Source: Paralichthys olivaceus
Taxonomy: Eukaryota; Chordata; Actinopteri; Pleuronectiformes; Paralichthyidae
NCBI RefSeq assembly: GCF_024713975.1
Contig: NC_091098.1
Location: 25,969,316-26,033,315, forward strand
Length of the DNA: 64,000 nucleotides
Direction: 5' to 3'
Shown here: positions 11,027 through 23,281 of the stretch, one piece after another
How the letters are laid out: every line of letters starts with the position of its first letter
Position numbering within the stretch: position 1 is the first letter of the stretch
Notes under the pieces: model-generated
Told to the model about the DNA's origin: nothing
What the model saw: the letters and a program-made list of their open reading frames with translations, nothing else
Databases searched by the model: none
Position numbers and translations under genes: made by a program

Positions 11027-13859
11027 TAAGGTCTTTTAATCCAGTTTGAAGTCACATTTTTACGATCCACCTTTTAGGTCTTGCTGGTTTTTAACTCATA
11101 AAATATTTGAAGCAGACGTCTGGATCTTAAGTTCTCAGAGAAACCAGCTGAGCAAACGTTAGCGTTAGTTTTGGAGAAACAGATAAAAACTGATAAAAAA
11201 AAAACCTCCAACACTGAAGGAACCCAAACCAGGAGAAGACTACAACTCCCATCACCCCTCACTGCTTCATCACATCAACAGACTGTCTGTAGTTGTACAG
11301 GTGATTTGTAGTGTTTGTCGTGTACCTGGATCTCCATGTCGGTGATCGTGAACCCATCTTTCTCTTGGCTGTCTTTCACTCTGAGGACGAATCTGCCGAA
11401 TTGACTCTTCTTTCCCTCGTCTTCATCCTCTTCCCTCTGCTCCTCCTCATTTCCATCGACCCTCTTCACCCTCGTCGACGTCGTGTCCCTCGGCTGAGGC
11501 CAGTACAGCTCGCATTTCTGGCTCAAACGCACAGATGCATGTTTAAGGACAAAACCACTGAGGGACCAAAGTTTTGCTTTGTAATTATCTGTCTCAAAGC
11601 TGAACTCGTGTCCAGTACTGGACTTAATGTACTTTGTTACTTTCCACCACTTTTCCACGATGGGAGGACGGAGGAGTCCCATCTCCTCACCTCGTTGTTC
11701 TCCTTGAGTCTGGTGATCATGACAATGATGCTGCTCCTCTCCTGCCACACCATGTCCCAGAAGTCCCCCACAGTGTGCACCATCGGCCCCTGGGTGGCGA
11801 TGTAGGCCCTCGGGGCTCCGTTGTAACCCTGCAGCACAGAGAGAGGTGAGTTACTGCGGTGACACCTCAACATGTGGAAACTGTGTGGAAGTGATGAAAC
11901 GCCACGGAGGTTTCAATTTGTAAACTGTGACATGAAACAATTTCATTGAATCAAAAAAACAAATATTGAATAAAACACAGAAGTCCTTCATGTTCCGTCT
12001 GAACCCTCACGGCTTCTTTGAGCCCATGTGACAGGAAGTGAACGACTCAGACTCAACGACAACAACAATTAATCTACGTTTTTATACTTGGTAACGCATG
12101 TCGTGTGTTTGTAGCTTCTTAATGTGTGAAGTAAACAGTGTGTGTCATTTCACTGCAACACAAACACACACAGCTGAGGCTGCAGAGTGTGAGGGATGCG
12201 TGGGCTGGTGGAGCGGGGGTGAGATCAGGACGAGTCACTTCCTCCCTCACTTCCTGTGGTTTTCCTGGTTGTCAGACGCCTACGCTGACAAAACCGATGG
12301 CTCATGATTCAGTTTCTGTCTGTTTTGCTGTGAAACACACACACACACAACCACAAACACACACAGACACACACAAACACCAAGACGGGAAGACCGACGC
12401 CCACACACTGAGGGACACTTTCGAACTCTAACATCTTTTTTTTTTTTTTTTTTTACTGTTGTTTGTATAAATATGGTGAAACGTTAAAATCCATATGAAA
12501 ACATTTATTATTGACTGAATGTCGCATCTGTCAACGTCTGTGTCTCCAAATCCAAACTGTCCGGATGCTTCAGATCTCCAGGATTGTTTTTTTTTTCTCC
12601 TCGGGGATCCCACAGGGTTCTGTACTCGATCCCTTCCTCTTCTCTTGGACCTCCCGTGGTCTGGTGGTTTTTCTTATCGCTGCTAAACAGATGACTTCTA
12701 TCAGATGACCTCAGTATCTGAGGGCTCGATTTGACTGATCTCAGTTCGTGGTCTAAAGCAGTGGCTAAAAATGAAAGACTCTCGTCTCTGGATCTCTGAC
12801 ATGAGAACTCGTCTTCTTCTGGCTCTTTGATATTTATTTCATGAATGAACTGAAAACTGCACCTCCTGCCTCATGAGTCAGGAGGTGTAGTTTTGTGAAA
12901 ACTGTTCAACCATATACATTTCCTCCAACATGGTTTAGAAAGCTGCGGGGTAACTTGACTCAACATGAAATATCGTTGGACTCTGACCCTGATGTAGTTG
13001 GCGTTGATGTAGCGGTCTGGTCCTGCCTCGTCCTCTGAGCTCCTCAGAATCACCCGACTCTCAGGATCTAAAGAGTCGACAACAAACGACAGTGATGAAC
13101 GTGTAGAAGCAGCGTTTTCACTGAAGACGGGAGGACAGGCGGGACACTGACTGGGGAGGATGGTCTTGTATCTGTCCTTCATCGTGTGTCCTGGAACGTC
13201 GAGCTCTGCGGCCTTCACAAAGTTCGGAGGGATCTTCTGTGGAGGAGACAGGGACGAGCTGGACGTTAAAACAAACGCCCCTCGTGTCGTGCTCGGTTCA
13301 GATGCAGAAGTTATCGTGAACTTTTTAAACTGTTCAAACTCAGTGACCGCGTCTCGACCGTTACCTGGTACTCGGCGTTCAGTGTGTCTGTGTCAGCGGC
13401 CGCTTGCTGCAGGAGGGCGTGTATGAGCGGTCGGGAGGAGGTGTGAAGCAGCTGAAGCCACACCTCCTTTGGGGTGGAGACAGAGCACAAAGGCTCCTCC
13501 CCAAGCGTGCTTACATTAAGTAGCAGCGACAGATTGGAGCCCCGCCTACAAAACACAAAGACGTTTCGAGAACATTTGAATATTTTAGAACTTTTGGAAT
13601 GTGAGTAAAAGTAACGGAGATTTGTCATTTGTTGTTTTAGAAAGTAATACGAAAGAAATTATGACATTTAGTAATTTTGAACTTTGTTTCAATAGAAATG
13701 TTACGATATTTTCAAAAACTTTGTTAAGCGTGTGTGCGTGCGCATGGTTGACACCGACCTCTCTTGCAGGCGGCCCGAGGCCTTGCCAGGGGTTGTGGTC
13801 ATTGGTGGGGGTGTGATCGGTTCCTCGGGGGGAGGGGAGGCTGCGTGAACTGCCGACAT
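9713..13859 (-). CDS. ptpn7: PTPN7 (HePTP)-like protein tyrosine phosphatase (10 coding exons, 420 aa)
   Basis: Cytosolic tyrosine phosphatase; the mammalian protein binds and dephosphorylates ERK and p38 through a kinase-interaction motif (family knowledge). Exons in transcript order: 13759-13859, 13365-13545, 13152-13236, 12988-13067, 11691-11828, 11326-11517, 10782-10975, 10125-10238, 9960-10044, 9713-9805. The kinase-interaction motif RLQERRGSN (31-39) followed by LSLLL spans exons 1-2 and keeps the RRGS PKA-type site. Catalytic domain: [26 protein letters not shown] loop (Asp277), signature [10 protein letters not shown] (322-331, nucleophile Cys323, Arg329) and the [11 protein letters not shown]-loop region. 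Exon 6 carries an acidic insertion absent from mammals. The start at 13859 is the first ATG of this frame in exon 1; an internal Met20 (MTTTP) aligns better with the mammalian start, so either may be used. A non-coding 5' exon may exist but was not found. Confidence 0.92.
10981..11023 (-). repeat. (CA)n microsatellite at the ptpn7 exon 7 acceptor
   Basis: Reads as (UG)n in the ptpn7 transcript and stops a few bases before the acceptor of exon 7 (exon begins at 10975). No normal pyrimidine tract lies between the repeat and the AG. Confidence 0.92.
12332..12392. repeat. Compound CA microsatellite in ptpn7 intron 4
   Basis: Interrupted CACACA tracts. A run of about 20 T follows at 12435-12454, which may be the tail of a retroposed sequence. 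Confidence 0.8.
12575..12720 (+). mobile_element. LINE reverse-transcriptase fragment in ptpn7 intron 4
   Basis: The plus strand near 12590-12650 encodes [17 protein letters not shown], close to the S/CSGVPQGSVLGPLLFS motif of L2/Rex-type reverse transcriptases. A degraded version of the following Y-ADD segment may lie at about 12677-12695. A short dead fragment, antisense to ptpn7. Confidence 0.65.
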
Positions 13860-14285
13860 ACTCACGGCGTGTTTGTGTGTATTCGTCTCAGGTGTTGGTC
13901 ACATCACCGAGCTGTCGAAGAGAGACACAGAAACATCATTAAACTTTTCAGTCGACAACAGGAAACGTACATTTTACACAGTGTAAACTGCTGCAGCCAC
14001 AAAAACACACACAAAAAAGAGAAACTGAAAAAGACAGAGGAAACTGTGAAGAGCAACGATCGCGACTCTGAGTCGCTGATCTGTTTTACATTGACTCAAA
14101 TTTGTTGCTTCATCGCTAGAAACTCTGAAAGAAGTGAAAAAGTCCCACGTCCATCACGTCACAGTATAAAAACAGGATGTTTGGTCATTAACAAGCTTCT
14201 GTACAAATGAAAACGTTACGTTCAGGCTCCTCGTGTTTCTTCAGGCAGCTGTTTGAAGTGACGAGTAAATAAATGATGAGATGAC

Positions 14286-14286
<1 letters not shown>

Positions 14287-14316
<30 letters not shown>
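14287..14316. repeat. (GT)n microsatellite
   Basis: Uninterrupted GT repeat of about 15 units. Confidence 0.9.
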
Positions 14317-14512
14317 ATTCAGTGTGTTTCCGCAACAGTTTGGACCTGAAACGTTTCAGTGTCTCCATCGGAAGAGAGTTTCCTCATATGAGTAAGTCAC
14401 TACACACACACACACGCACACGGTCGTACCTACATGACTTCAGAGGACATTACATTAATTTCCTGTAGATTTACTCGTTGACCAAAGTTATGATTAATCA
14501 ACCTTAACCTAA

Positions 14513-14515
<3 letters not shown>

Positions 14516-14575
<60 letters not shown>
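14516..14575. repeat. (CA)n microsatellite
   Basis: Uninterrupted CA repeat of about 29 units, 200 bp from the oppositely oriented GT repeat at 14287. Confidence 0.93.
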
Positions 14576-14577
<2 letters not shown>

Positions 14578-15733
14578 GATGTTTGTCAAATAATCAGATT
14601 ACTAATGAAACACAATGACTGATCTGTTTCCTTCTTGTGAAACATCAACGGCTCCGATGACACAAGTAACGTTCGTGCACATTTAGTCAGTGAATGAACA
14701 GTTCCTATATTAATGCCCCCCCCCCCCTCGGTTAACTTCTGTCCAATGTTAGACTCATATCAGGTTTTCATCACGATCATCACAAACAAAATAATTCACA
14801 ATGACAATACCACGATATTAACACAAGTACAATTTTAATAAAATAGTTTATTGTGTATTCTGTTGTTGTTTTTTTCAACAAAATAGAAAATTTAATTTAA
14901 CACAGTACAAACATGACAAAAACATATGTTTATGTTCACGATATTATCATATATGTGTTTTTAACAACGACACGTGGACGGATCCTCTGTGTTCCGACTG
15001 TACGATACGCCCGTCCTCCTCTTGTGAACACAATATCTCAAGAATGCATTGAGGGAGTTTCTTCAAATTTACTACAAATATTCACTTGGACTCAAAAATG
15101 AACTGATAAGAATTTGGAGGTCAAAGGTCACTGTCACCTTCCAATTTGTTTTAACCTTTAACCACGTTAAGAACACCTCGAGAACCCTTTTAAATTTGGT
15201 ACATGAAGTTTTAACTTTTTGGAATTTCTTTACATTCTGACGAGTTGTTACTCGAACCCAAAGATGAACTGATTAGAACTCAGTGCTTTTAGGTCAAAGG
15301 TCAAACGGTCACAGTGATCTCATTTGAGCCTGGGAATAAAATACATGTTGATGAAACTGCTCTGTGAGAGGAGGCAAATGACCACAGGGCGGTAATTCTA
15401 GGTTACAACATGCTTTAGGTCAGATTAGACAAATAAGATCCATCACAGAAGTTTTGTTTTAAAAGAATAAAGTTTCAACAACATGTTTTTTAAAGGTTCT
15501 GATAAATGCTGATCGTTCTTACCAGGTGATCTGCTGCTTCTCCATCTCAGCAACACCGCTCATCTAACTAACTGATTAACCAACGACCCAGCCGACTACC
15601 TGAGCAGGTAACTAACTAACTAACTCACTGACTAACTAGACAACCTAGTAAGAAACTCAAAGTGTGAGTTCTCTGTGTTTCTCTTCTCTTCAAAAGAAAT
15701 AAATGACAAATCAGGGGCAAGAAGCAACAAGTG

Positions 15734-15736
<3 letters not shown>

Positions 15737-15797
<61 letters not shown>
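15737..15797. repeat. (GA)n microsatellite
   Basis: About 30 GA units, a pure purine tract on the plus strand. Confidence 0.93.
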
Positions 15798-15800
<3 letters not shown>

Positions 15801-16228
15801 TAAAAGTGAAGGATAGAACAACAGTTCACGAGGTGGAGGAGAGAGAGAAGCAGCAGGAATAGACATGTCCTGTTTTTCTGGTCGTTGTTTCCACGAATTC
15901 AAAGTCTTCAGGTAGAGGGAAAGAAAACAGAGAAAATGAGTCAGATAGCGAATGAAATGATGGAGGGATGATAAAAGACAGGAAGAGATGCTCCAGGCGT
16001 TGATTATTAGCACACCGAGAGCAGCTGCTCATGAATCATTCATGTCAGATCGAACAGCCGCAGCACAGGAACATGGAAAACACACCTTCACTCAACGAGA
16101 ACACAGACGTGATCACGATCGTCTCCGAAAAAATCTACGTCTAAACTTCACGTTGTTTCTCTCCAACGTAAAATTCTGTTTTTGACTTTGTTTCATAAAA
16201 AACTGTTCAAACCAACACGGAGGCGCTA

Positions 16229-17692
16229 TCTCTGTTTACTGTATATAAAAATAATTAGTGACTGTATATAAAGATAATTAGTGACTGTATATAAAGATGA
16301 TTAATGTCTGTATATAAAGATAATTAGTGACTGTATATAAAGATAATTAGTGACTGTATATAAAGATAATTAGTGTCTGTATATAAAGATGATTAATGTC
16401 TGTATATAAAGATAATTAGTGACTGTATATAAAGATAATTAGTGACTGTATATAAAGATAATTAGTGTCTGTATATAAAGATAATTAGTGACTGTATATA
16501 AAGATAATTAGTGTCTGTATATAAAGATGATTAATGTCTGTATATAAAGATAATTAGTGACTGTATGTAAAGATGATTAATGTCTGTATATAAAGATAAT
16601 CAGTGACTGTATATAAAGATGATTAATGTCTGTATATAAAGATAATTAGTGACTGTATATAAAGATAATTAGTGTCTGTATATAAAGATGATTAATGTCT
16701 GTATATAAAGATTATTAGTGACTGTATATAAAGATAATTAGTGACTGTATATAAAGATGATTAATGTCTGTATATAAAGATAATCAGTGAATGTATATAA
16801 AGATGATCATTGATTGTATATAAAGATAATTAGTGTCTGTATATAAAGATAAATAGTGTCTGTATATAAAGATAAATAGTGTCTGTATATAAAGATAATC
16901 ATTGATTGTATATAAAGATAATTAGTGTCTATGTATAAAGATAATCAGTGACTGTATATAAAGATGATCAGTGTCTGTATATAAAGATGATCAGTGTCTG
17001 TATATAAAGATAATTAGTGACTGTATATAAAGATGATCAGTGTCTGTATATAAAGATAATTAGTGACTGTATATAAAGATGATCAGTGACTGTATATAAA
17101 GATAATTAGTGTCTGTATATAAAGATGATCAGTGTCTGTATATAAAGATGATCAGTGACTGTATATAAAGATGATCAGTGTCTGTATATAAAGATAATTA
17201 GTGACTGTATATAAAGATGATCAGTGACTGTATATAAAGATAATTAGTGTCTGTATATAAAGATGATCAGTGTCTGTATATAAAGATGATCAGTGACTGT
17301 ATATAAAGATGATTACTGACTGTATATAAAGATAATTAGTGACTGTATATAAAGATAAATAGTGACTGTATATAAAGACGATCACTGATTGTATATAAAG
17401 ATAATCAGTGACTGTATATAAAGATAGTGACTGTATATAAAGATAAATAGTGTCTGTATATAAAGACGATCACTGATTGTATATAAAGATAATCAGTGAC
17501 TGTATATAAAGATAAATAGTGTCTGTATATAAAGACGATCACTGATTGTATATAAAGATAATCAGTGACTGTATATAAAGATGATCAGTGACTGTATATA
17601 AAGATAATCAGTGACTGTATATAAACATAAATAGTGTCTGTATATAAAGATAGTAGTGACTGTATATAAAGGTAATTACTGACTGTATATAA
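16229..17692 (+). repeat. Minisatellite, 23-bp unit GTGACTGTATATAAAGATAA + TTA
   Basis: About 62 tandem copies over 1.46 kb. The core CTGTATATAAAGA is nearly constant; the flank varies (GATAATTA, GATGATTA, GATGATCA, GACGATCA, GATAAATA). The left part is dominated by ...ATTA units and the right part by TGATCA units, so variants spread locally. Each unit carries a TATATAAA string, but nothing suggests that it promotes transcription. Confidence 0.95.
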
Positions 17693-18111
17693 AAACCTGT
17701 TTCCCTGAACGATTAATTGTATTTGTCAGAATAATGCAGAAATAATAAGATAATAAAATAAAACACTCGATGTAATGAATTCATCAGATCAAAACATTTT
17801 GCATCAACAGACAGTTTCTTCCTTTGACATTTGAATCTAACACGATATTTTCATTGTCCTTATAAATTACAATGTTGATTTCATTCAAGTATTTCTTCTG
17901 TGGCTTGAATGGTTTTTTTTTTTACAGTGTAGATGACAAGTAAGAAACTGACAGCTGAGTACAAGTATCTCCAAACTGTCCTGAAGTATATGAATAAAAC
18001 TGATATTATAAAATACCATTAATAAAATAAAACACAGTGATGAATAGAAGATAATCTTTACAATAAAACTAGAAACTTTAAATTCAAAATATTCAAATGA
18101 TGGTCACTCTC

Positions 18112-18121
18112 AGTGTGTGTG

Positions 18122-18170
<49 letters not shown>
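18112..18170. repeat. (GT)n microsatellite
   Basis: About 29 GT units with one GC interruption. It forms an inverted pair with the CA tract at 18372-18454. Confidence 0.9.
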
Positions 18171-18171
<1 letters not shown>

Positions 18172-18371
18172 CACCTGTTCATTCACAGTTATTCTTCAGG
18201 TCACCAAGTTTTCATCACCTCCTCTTCCTCACTCTCTCGTCTTCTCCTCTGTCCTCGTCTTTGTCTCTTCCTTATTTTCTCTCATCTGTTGCTGTTGTTC
18301 TCTGTCGTTCTGTCTTCACTTCTACCTTCTCTGCCACTTCCTTTTCTGCACCCGCCCACTCTCTCATTATC

Positions 18372-18383
18372 ACACACACACAC

Positions 18384-18454
<71 letters not shown>
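18372..18454. repeat. (CA)n microsatellite
   Basis: About 40 CA units with single-base interruptions. A further GT tract lies at 18552-18590. Confidence 0.9.
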
Positions 18455-18460
<6 letters not shown>

Positions 18461-18984
18461 TATAAAACCACTTTCTATTCCCCCTATCCAAGGTTATGGG
18501 TCCCCTCTAGACTGCACGCCATGGGCTTCACTTTTGTGTATCTGTGTATTTTGTGTGTGTGTGTGTGTGTCTGTGTGTGTGTGTGTGAAGCCATCAGCAC
18601 TGTTTCTCTGTGGGGTCCTATAAACTGATTCTACATGTCTTTTTCTCTCCGGCTGTCAGATGAACAGCAGCAGGATACGATCCCATCGAGACGCAGTCGA
18701 CGTGGCGAACCTGCGAGCGTTATTAGCAGTCACCATAGAAATAGAATTAACCGGAGAGACACCGTGGTTCACCACAGATCTGCTGCTCTGAGTCAGACGA
18801 GAATCACACTGCAGGGGTCACGATGATCGTTCAGAGCCGTCACGTAGTTTCATTTGTGTGCCTTCTAAAAACCTGATTAAAACTGCTGCTGGTGTTCGGG
18901 CCTGTTGTTCCGCCATGTTGCTGTTCTTTATTATTGTGTTCGTCTGATCCTGAACTCGTCGCTCATGCTCACATGAGGTTAAAC

Positions 18985-19900
18985 TCAAGTTCTTCACTGT
19001 GAACGATAAGCAGCATCCGAAGACCGTTTGTGAAAACAGATGTAAACTTGCTGAAATGCCTAAAACTGTCTTCTATGTAATGACCAGCAGGGGGCGACTC
19101 CTCTGGTAGTTTCTATAGAAGTCGATAGACAATGACTCCTCTGGTAGTTTCTATAGAAAGTGTCTCCTCTGGTAGTTTCTATAGAAAATGACTCCTCTGG
19201 TAGTTTCTATAGAAAGTGACTCCTCTGGTAGTTTCTATAGAAAGTGACTCCTCTGGTAGTTTCTATAGACAATGACTCCTCTGGTAGTTTCTATAGAAAG
19301 TGACTCCTCTGGTAGTTTCTATAGAAAGTGTCTCCTCTGGTAGTTTCTATAGAAGTGTCTCCTCTGGTAGTTTCTATAGAAAGTGTCTCCTCTGGTAGTT
19401 TCTATAGAAAGTGACTCCTCTGGTAGTTTCTATAGACAATGACTCCTCTGGTAGTTTCTATAGAAAGTGACTCCTCTGGTAGTTTCTATAGAAAGTGTCT
19501 CCTCTGGTAGTTTCTATAGAAGTGTCTCCTCTGGTAGTTTCTATAGAAAGTGTCTCCTCTGGTAGTTTCTATAGAAGTGTCTCCTCTGGTAGTTTCTATA
19601 GAAAGTGTCTCCTCTGGTAGTTTCTATAGAAAGTGACTCCTCTGGTAGTTTCTATAGACAATGACTCCTCTGGTAGTTTCTATAGAAAGTGACTCCTCTG
19701 GTAGTTTCTATAGAAAGTGTCTCCTCTGGTAGTTTCTATAGAAGTGTCTCCTCTGGTAGTTTCTATAGAAGTGTCTCCTCTGGTAGTTTCTATAGAAAGT
19801 GTCTCCTCTTCTCACTGTATATCGTCAGTAAACATTGTCCTCAGGAGTCTCAGTCTCTCGTTTCAAGTCGTCTTCACATCTCATCTCTTTCATGAAGTTT
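18985..19900 (+). mobile_element. Dispersed teleost repeat interrupted by an internal minisatellite
   Basis: The left part (GACCAGCAGGGGGCGACTCC at 19081) and the right part (CAGTAAACATTGT, GTTTCAAGTCGTCTTCA at about 19826-19875) resemble the two halves of a dispersed fish element that I recall with the order GGGGGCGACTCCTCTGG, CTATAGAAG, CAGTAAACATTGT, TTTCAAGTC. The middle has expanded into the array at 19093-19803. Confidence 0.6.
19093..19803 (+). repeat. Minisatellite, 27/28-bp unit with higher-order pattern
   Basis: About 26 units starting TCCTCTGGTAGTTTCTATAG followed by AAAGTGAC, AAAGTGTC, AAGTGTC or ACAATGAC. The suffixes recur in a fixed order, giving a higher-order block of six units and then one of eight. 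Confidence 0.93.
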
Positions 19901-20811
19901 CTGTATTTTAATAATTCAGCCTCGTGTTTCTGTAACTTCTTTATAAGTTGTTCTTTTTATTGCCTCTCGTCTTTTGCCTGTGGTGATTTTCTGAGCGTTG
20001 TACGATTATAGCTGCTGAACGTCTTCAATGGTTTTAACTTAAATGTCTACAAACCAAATTTCCCTCCTGAACGATGAAGGCACAATGACTGAGTGAACGA
20101 GACCCGAGTGTCGGAGCCAACTCCGGCAGACGCAGCGTTGTTGACTTCACTGTCCCCCTGTGAAGCTTTCTCATTAGTTTCTATGGTAATTCAGCAGCGG
20201 GAGGGGGGGGGGGGGAAACGAGTCACTGCTGTGAAACAAACCGAACATCCACAACTGTCGACCGTGTAATAAAAGGGACAAGGAGTGAAATGGAGAGATG
20301 AACGTGGGGGCTCAGAAAAGAGGAGGAGGGGTTCGAGGGTCAGGAACAGATGGGAAGTTGGAGCAGAATGAGTTTAGAGAAAGATTTGAAAATAAAAAAG
20401 AGAGAGAACTCAAACCAGAGTCCATTCATCTTTTAAACAGTTTAACAACAAAATGATCATTAGTGATTATTTGACTGGAACATTTCAACAAAGTGTCACA
20501 GAGTCATGGTCTGCACTGTCACATCTTTTATTTCCAGTCTGTTTTCAATACATTCGTATCTAATATATGTTGTTTCTGGAGAATTCATTGATGCATGAAA
20601 CAGAGATAACAAAGAAGCACCAGGGGGCGCTCCCTCCCCGAGGTTCACTCAACTATACGATTCAAACAAACAACTTGAGTTGATTCAGTTTTGTCAATTA
20701 GTGACTGTTACCATGGAAACACAGTGAATGAACAGTGGAGAGAAATTTTAATTAAAAAAAACAAAAAACATTATTTTGATATAGTTCCCAGTTTTGTCCA
20801 CTGGGGGTTGA

Positions 20812-20912
20812 TAGAAAGTCACTGATGGTCTTTATATACAGTCAGTGATCGTCTTTATATAAAGTGACTGATGGTCTTTATATACAGTCAGTGATCGTCT
20901 TTATATACAGTC
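20812..20912 (-). repeat. Inverted copies of the 23-bp minisatellite unit
   Basis: TCAGTGATCGTCTTTATATA and similar strings are reverse complements of units in the 16229-17692 array. About four units are present. Confidence 0.85.
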
Positions 20913-23281
20913 ACAGAGGTTTGCACGTGTTTATTTCATTCGTACATATACTACACATATTTAAAGATGAATGTACATCATTTATATTTGCATATCGGTA
21001 AAGAAAGGTTTGGCGACATCGTCTCAGTGTCACTGGGTGCTAGCTGGAATAAAAAGTGATGCAGCGGCACCCTCTAGTGACCACTGAGTAAACTACATGT
21101 GACCTGACAGTGGACGTGTTTAACGTGTTTAACGTGTGAGTTCTGTGTTTATATACGATCTGTTGTCTGCTCACACTGTTACCTCCAACCTCCTGTGTTA
21201 CTGTGTTTAACAGTGAGGTGAGCGAAGGAAACAATAGAAGAAAGTCTGACCAAAGAAATAAATCATTCAAAGTGACGTTATCAGCGATGATGACCCGACG
21301 CTGGTGTCTGCTGGTCCGAGCTCCTACAGCCAACATGTCCGTTAACGAAAACAGATACAATCAACAGCAAAGCAACAAAGACGTGATGGAAGAAAAGTCA
21401 ACACGTCTTTTTAAACATTCAGCTTCACACACTCACATTATTGTTTGCAAATGGTCTGAAACGACTCGTCGGTCCAGAATAAAAAGGGAGAGTCACGTCG
21501 AAAACCACAGTCAAGGAAGACGTGAAGAAACGCATTGTGAGCAAAACTCACCATCAGCGTCACGCAAGTTTCCAGGCGCTGCAGAGACAATATAAGTTGA
21601 CAGTGTCTCATTTCAACATGTTCCAGAGTCAACAAGACTTTCCTGTTGAGTCTAAAGCCGATAACCTCCCTCTCTAATCTCCACCACATCACTAACCATC
21701 GTGTTTTCGTCAGGATGCCGTTAACCCTCGTATCTTCACACGATCAGACATTTCTTCTGCGTTACATACAGCCCACAGGTGAAGCTGCTCAAGTTGTATC
21801 TCGGCTGTCTGTTGTGATATCAGCGTCTTCACAAAGGTCCCACATGTCAGGGACACGTTCAGATGAAGTTTGGTTGTAGTTTGTTGAACCTTCAGTTACT
21901 CAAAGACACAAGATCAGAAAAAAACTTCATGTGAATATTTGTTATTAAATGGTTTTATTGTTTGAGCAGTTAATCCAAAAAAATAACATGAACTTTTATA
22001 TAAATTAATCTTCATACAAGTATTTGTGACTCCAGCACTGGTTTGTTTCAGCTTGAATAAAAAAGGGTTGATAGGATTACAGGTTAACTTAAACCTACGT
22101 CTACGTTAAATCATGATTTATAAAGGAACTAATTCTAATCCAAACAAAATTAAACTAGAACTTAATCAGACCCAAAGAATCAAAGAGACACACGAGAGCT
22201 CCCTCTGCTGGTGGATACGCTGCCACAGCAGAGAAATAGACACCCTGAGAAAATGACTTTAGATGGAACAGTTCTTTCGTCGTGTGACTACAAACCACGG
22301 TTTTTATAATGTGAAGAATCAGAATCCTGCAGCCCACACGAAACCAGTCACACCATTAAAGCAAAGACGGATGTGAAACCAGCAGTTTGAAAACAATGTA
22401 CAAATAAATACAAGCACACGAATATAAAAAACAAACACAAGCTGCTTCCAGGTTTTTCTGCTCAAAGTTTAACAAAGAGAAAAAATCATATAAAAAAAAA
22501 TATATCTACGACAATAAAAAAACTTTCAAGTGAATTTGATTTACATTCTGATCTATCAAACTTTGACTAATACAAATTCTATCTAATAGATTTTTTATTT
22601 TATTTTTCCTTTTTTTTTTGCTGTGAAGAATCAGCGTCTCTATCGTAGAAAACCAAGTCGCCTCTGAGAACTTTAACATAATGTTTAAATATGTTGAATG
22701 TTGATTTCATGCTAAAAAACTACGGATAAAATCTGAGTTGTGTGAATCCTCAGAGGACCCACGATGGTTCCCTGAGGAACCCCTTCACTGAAGTTTCATT
22801 TGTAAAGTTTCCGTGGACATTGGAGACATATTTAAAAGTTATTTTATAGTCATTCATTATTTCTGAAATTCTGTGTGAACTGTTGATCACAGAGGAACTC
22901 GGGCCCTGTTGATAAATTAATTGATAATCGATAACTTTTGAATCTGTAACATTAAAATGAATCGTGACAAAAACACCAGAAACACTGAGCCTGTTCAACC
23001 GCATAGAAAAATAATTACGCTTAAATCATTATTTACAAAACAGTTGTCGTGAGTTTCGAAAGAAACAGAACAATGTTCAATAAAAAAAAAAGTAAAATAC
23101 GAAATAAAAAAATAAAAACATTCACCTACAAACATCCCTGGTTCATAACACGTTTCACTGAATGATGTTTTCTCTTCTGTTGTGAATATGAATCATTTTA
23201 CAGTTTTGATATTTGAAACCAGAAAAATAAAAACATCGGAGTGAACATTCACCTGCTGTCATAAATATCCGAACCCTTCTG

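Larger units (their letters stand above)
13860..23281. other. Intergenic region between st14 and ptpn7
   Basis: No coding exon recognised over 9.4 kb. The left end should hold the ptpn7 promoter and the right end the st14 3' UTR; candidate minus-strand AATAAA signals lie at about 22593-22604 and 21953-21958. The rest is microsatellites, two minisatellites and AT-rich single-copy sequence. Short open frames are explained by the repeats or by chance. Confidence 0.65.

Noticed and set aside
16229..17692. CRISPR array or TATA-box promoter array
   Set aside because: Units are contiguous without unique spacers, the DNA is vertebrate nuclear, and TATATAAA is simply part of the tandem unit.
18097..18628. 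Overlapping open frames rich in Cys-Val and Thr-His
   Set aside because: They are translations of CA/TG microsatellites.
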